Source: Anaerolineales bacterium (GTDB lineage: Bacteria; Chloroflexota; Anaerolineae; 4572-78; J111). Taken from it: DNA of 9,011 nucleotides. The notes beneath the pieces were generated by a model. It was not told the origin of the DNA, did no database searches, and worked only from the letters and a program-made list of their open reading frames with translations. The DNA is taken from positions 1 to 9,011 of the forward strand of contig JAAUSP010000296.1 in the NCBI GenBank assembly GCA_012032575.1, read 5' to 3'. Each line of letters begins with the position of its first letter. The first letter of the stretch is position 1. This document shows positions 6,585 through 9,011 of the stretch, piece after piece. The position numbers and the translations under genes were made by a program.

Positions 6585-7817
6585 ATGACTCAACCGATCA
6601 ATTTATTACATCTGGCCGACATTCACATTGGTATGGAAAATTATGGCCGGCTCGATCCGGCATCGGGCTTGAACAGCCGGGTGGTGGATTTTTTGCGCCG
6701 CTTGAGCCAGACCATTGACCTGGCCCTGGAGCGTGAGGTGGATGTCTGTATTTTTGCCGGCGACGCTTACAAGAACCAGCGGCCGAATCCCACCTTTCAA
6801 CGTGAATTTGCCCGGCGGATCAAGCGTCTGGCCGGGGAAGGCGTGCCGGTGATTTTGCTGGTTGGCAACCACGATATGGCCGTGGCCGACCGGGCCGCCA
6901 GCAGTTTGGAGATTTTTGGGGTGCTGGATACGCCCGGCGTGATTGTGGCCGACCGGGAGCAAGTCCACCCGCTTGTGTGCCGGCGCGGCCAGCCTTTGCA
7001 AGTAGCCACGGTGCCTTATCCGCAGCGCAGCCGTTTGCTGGCCCGCGAGCAGTATCAAAATCTGACCCTGGATGAACTGGATATGGAGTTGAGCCGGATT
7101 CTGGGCGAGAACCTGAATGATCTGGCCGCCGAAGCGGGGGAGCGCCCGGATATTCCGGCGGTGCTGGCCGGGCATTTTTCGGTTAGCGGGGCCAAGCAGG
7201 GCAGCGAGCAGAGCGTCATGATTGGCCGGGATGTGGTGGTGATGAAAAGCCAGTTGGCCGACCCCGCCTGGGATTACGTGGCCCTGGGCCATATCCACAA
7301 GCACCAGGAGTTGAACAACGGCCAGCACCCGCCGATTGTCTACCCCGGCAGCCTGGAGCGGATTGATTTTGGCGAGGAAGCGGAGCGCAAAGGTTTTGTA
7401 ATGGTTGAGCTTCAGCGAGGCTCCGCCAAGTGGGAGTTTGTGCCGGTGGAGGCCCGCCGCTTTGTGACCATTCGCCTGGATGCGCGGCAGTCGGCCGAGC
7501 CGATGACCGAGATTTTGGACGAACTGGAACAACATCCGGTGGATGGGGCGATTGTGCGGGTTATCATCAAGGCGACCGAAGCCCAGGAAATTTTGCTCGA
7601 CGAGAAGCCAATTCGCCAGGCTTTGCGGGGGGCCAGCTATGTGGCCAGCATTATCCGCGATATTGACCGGGTGCAGCGTCACCGCTTGGGCGGCATTTCG
7701 GCTGAGGAGTTGACGCCTCAGGAGGCGCTGGAAAAATATCTTGACTCCAAAGGTGTTGCCGAGGAGCGCAAGGCACAATTGCTGCGCTATGCCGAGGGAA
7801 TTTTTAGGGAGGAATAA
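6585..7817 (+). CDS. sbcD: SbcD/Mre11-type DNA repair nuclease
   Basis: A 410-residue nuclease subunit of the SbcD/Mre11 family, about the normal full length. The phosphodiesterase motifs are D12-I-H14 in LADIHIG, GDAY (D60), GNHD (94-97), H197 in AGHFSVSG, and GHIH (H236, H238), then YPGSLERIDFGE, typical of SbcD. A capping domain follows to the C-terminus. With the ATPase SbcC/Rad50 this family processes DNA ends and hairpins. No SbcC follows here: the next gene is convergent dcd, so the partner would have to be elsewhere. The start is ATG 6585 with AGGTG (6577-6581) just upstream; GTG 6579 overlaps that site. A weaker alternative is a standalone Mre11-like phosphoesterase of another role. 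Confidence 0.88.
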   Translation: MTQPINLLHLADIHIGMENYGRLDPASGLNSRVVDFLRRLSQTIDLALEREVDVCIFAGDAYKNQRPNPTFQREFARRIKRLAGEGVPVILLVGNHDMAVADRAASSLEIFGVLDTPGVIVADREQVHPLVCRRGQPLQVATVPYPQRSRLLAREQYQNLTLDELDMELSRILGENLNDLAAEAGERPDIPAVLAGHFSVSGAKQGSEQSVMIGRDVVVMKSQLADPAWDYVALGHIHKHQELNNGQHPPIVYPGSLERIDFGEEAERKGFVMVELQRGSAKWEFVPVEARRFVTIRLDARQSAEPMTEILDELEQHPVDGAIVRVIIKATEAQEILLDEKPIRQALRGASYVASIIRDIDRVQRHRLGGISAEELTPQEALEKYLDSKGVAEERKAQLLRYAEGIFREE

Positions 7818-7853
7818 CCGGGGACGGACGGTTATTTACAGGCTTCACGCGGT

Positions 7854-7960
7854 CATGTCATTTCGAGCGACGATAGGAGCGAGAAATCTTTCATAACTAC
7901 TCTTGCAAGACAAGGTATTAGAGATTTCTCCCTCTGCTCCGCTTCGGTCGAAATGACATG
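7854..7960. repeat. Palindromic intergenic repeat, copy 2
   Basis: The left arm (7854-7889, opening CATGTCATTTCGAGCGACG and ending GAGAAATCT) pairs with the right arm (7920-7960, AGAGATTTCTCC to TCGAAATGACATG) around a loop of about 30 nt. Ends and core match the element at 1279-1363, but the loop is longer and the arm middle differs. It lies between convergent sbcD and dcd, ending 9 nt from the dcd stop, so it may also act as a two-way terminator. Confidence 0.82.
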
Positions 7961-7969
7961 CTTAGCCGG

Positions 7970-8527
7970 TCAGCCCACTTTGGGCAAAGTAATCCCGACC
8001 TGCTTCTGATACTTGCCTTTTTTGTCGGCGTAGGAGGTGCGGCAAACTTCGCCGGCCTGGAAAAAGATCACCTGGGCGATGCCTTCGTTGGCGTAAATGC
8101 GGGCGGGCAGGGGGGTGGTGTTGGAAATTTCCAGGGTGACAAAGCCTTCCCACTCCGGCTCAAAGGGAGTCACATTGACAATGATGCCGCAACGGGCGTA
8201 AGTTGACTTGCCCACGCACAGGGTCAAAACATCGCGGGGAATGCGAAAGTATTCGATGGTTTGGGCCAGGGCAAAAGAGTTGGGCGGAATGGTGCAAACT
8301 TCGCCTTTGAACTCCACAAAAGAACGGCTGTCAAAATGTTTTGGGTCTACCACGGTGGTGTTGACATTGGTGAAGATTTTGAACTCATCGCCCACCCGGA
8401 TATCGTAGCCGTAGGAGGAGACGCCGTAGGAAATGACGCCGTCTTTTACCTGGCTTGATTCAAAGGGTTCGATCATGCCATACTCCCGCGCCATTTTTTC
8501 AATCCAATGATCGGGTTTGATACTCAT
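7970..8527 (-). CDS. dcd: dCTP deaminase
   Basis: A 185-residue enzyme that deaminates dCTP to dUTP in the cytosol, feeding dTMP synthesis; the family works as a trimer. Recognition is strong along its length: [13 protein letters not shown] (33-45), IPPNSFAL (80-87), the nucleotide-binding GKSTYAR (106-112), the catalytic Glu in TLEISN (E133), and IYANEGIAQ (144-152). The C-terminal tail [15 protein letters not shown] is complete. Whether it also has dUTPase activity, as some relatives do, cannot be read from the sequence. ATG at 8527 is preceded by AAGGAGAGG (8530-8538), which begins directly after the stop codon of the upstream gene, so the two are probably cotranscribed and may be translationally coupled. 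Confidence 0.96.
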   Translation of the reverse strand: MSIKPDHWIEKMAREYGMIEPFESSQVKDGVISYGVSSYGYDIRVGDEFKIFTNVNTTVVDPKHFDSRSFVEFKGEVCTIPPNSFALAQTIEYFRIPRDVLTLCVGKSTYARCGIIVNVTPFEPEWEGFVTLEISNTTPLPARIYANEGIAQVIFFQAGEVCRTSYADKKGKYQKQVGITLPKVG

Positions 8528-8538
8528 AACCTCTCCTT

Positions 8539-9011
8539 CTACTTTTTATTCCAATTGATTTCATAAACCTGGGTGGAGTCTTCGTCTCCGCAATCAGTGC
8601 TGACGGTCCATTCGGCGGTATCTTCTGACTCGACTCCGTCGCCCACCACCTTAGCTTTAAACTCAACCCCGTCAACATCATCGTTGTCTGCGCCGGTAAT
8701 AAAAATGTCATACCGGCCATTCGCATCGGTTTTGTCGGTGTAAGGGCCTTTAAATTTATCATTGTCGCCCTTGACTTCAATGGTAACAAATTGAACCGGC
8801 CGGTCGCTGCCTTTTTCTTTGACCTTACCGAAAACCCCGATATTCGCGCAGTCGTCCTTATTTTGTTCATTCTCTATTTCATAACTGCCTGGCGGTGTGT
8901 TAGGCTCAGGCGTATTGGTCGGGGTGGTCAATGGGCGGACGTGTTGGCCGGGGCAGCCGTCGGCGCGAGGTACAGGTGTGTTCGTGGGCGGCGGCGGGGC
9001 GGCTGGGTTGG
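8539..9011 (-). CDS. Surface/secreted protein with Pro-Thr linker and Ig-like domain (3' part)
   Basis: The C-terminal 156 residues of a protein whose start is beyond the right edge; the frame is open through 9009. The visible N-terminal part is a linker of the [11 protein letters not shown] and [12 protein letters not shown] kind, common in Chloroflexota exported proteins. A globular domain of about 100 residues follows, with [15 protein letters not shown] and a TDANGRYDI strand, resembling carboxypeptidase-regulatory-like or other Ig-like beta-sandwich modules. It is acidic, has a few Cys residues (possible disulfide), and no C-terminal membrane anchor or sorting motif. The globular part is clearly lower in GC than its neighbours. 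The TTG at 8931 is in frame but is not a credible start, because the linker continues upstream of it. Export is inferred from composition, since no signal peptide is visible. Its place before dcd looks incidental. Confidence 0.7.
   Translation of the reverse strand, partial: NPAAPPPPTNTPVPRADGCPGQHVRPLTTPTNTPEPNTPPGSYEIENEQNKDDCANIGVFGKVKEKGSDRPVQFVTIEVKGDNDKFKGPYTDKTDANGRYDIFITGADNDDVDGVEFKAKVVGDGVESEDTAEWTVSTDCGDEDSTQVYEINWNKK

Noticed and set aside
6606..7778. Long open frame on the minus strand opposite sbcD
   Set aside because: It mirrors the codon pattern of a clearly recognisable SbcD, its translation resembles no family, and it has no ribosome binding site. The same holds for the antisense frames over the kinase gene.
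7958..8206. Plus-strand open frame opposite dcd
   Set aside because: It is fully antisense to a certain dCTP deaminase gene and lacks any family resemblance.

Overview
The window looks like a piece of an uncultured Chloroflexota (Anaerolineae-like) chromosome. This rests on a multi-GAF sensor kinase beside a receiver/SARP-type regulator, a secreted-type protein with a Pro/Thr linker ([10 protein letters not shown] style), fairly GC-rich coding sequence judged by eye, and many palindromic repeats between genes. It is an inference from style; no marker gene fixes the taxon.

Layout, left to right. Positions 1-306 are non-coding, with a perfect 13-bp hairpin. A plus-strand signalling block follows: a metallo-beta-lactamase-fold hydrolase (307-1260), a four-GAF histidine kinase (about 1384-4182), and a response regulator with two receivers, a winged helix and a BTAD/TPR region (4217-5871). 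The regulator is split by a frameshift at the CTCTCT run near 5498-5503, so it appears as two pieces. A terminator-like hairpin (5902-5973) closes this block. An extended -10 promoter (5982-5990) then starts a second plus-strand unit with two calcineurin-like phosphoesterases: a YfcE-like protein (6011-6571) and an SbcD/Mre11-type nuclease (6585-7817). On the minus strand, converging on sbcD, are the 3' part of a surface or secreted protein gene that runs off the right edge (8539-9011) and, 11 nt downstream of it, dCTP deaminase (7970-8527).

How the genes work together: the kinase and regulator, 34 nt apart, are probably a two-component pair. The upstream hydrolase may belong to the same pathway, but a 117-nt gap holding a repeat separates them. 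SbcD and dCTP deaminase serve DNA end processing and dUTP/dTTP supply, and SbcD here has no adjacent SbcC.

The less ordinary content is (1) the frameshifted tandem-receiver regulator, whose receivers share a DWQ motif and have enlarged loops after the phospho-acceptor Asp; (2) a kinase H-box with Thr in place of the usual acidic residue; and (3) palindromic repeats of four types at five gene junctions, one of which supplies the kinase stop codon. I see no CRISPR array, RNA gene, transposase or phage gene, and no clear new defence system.
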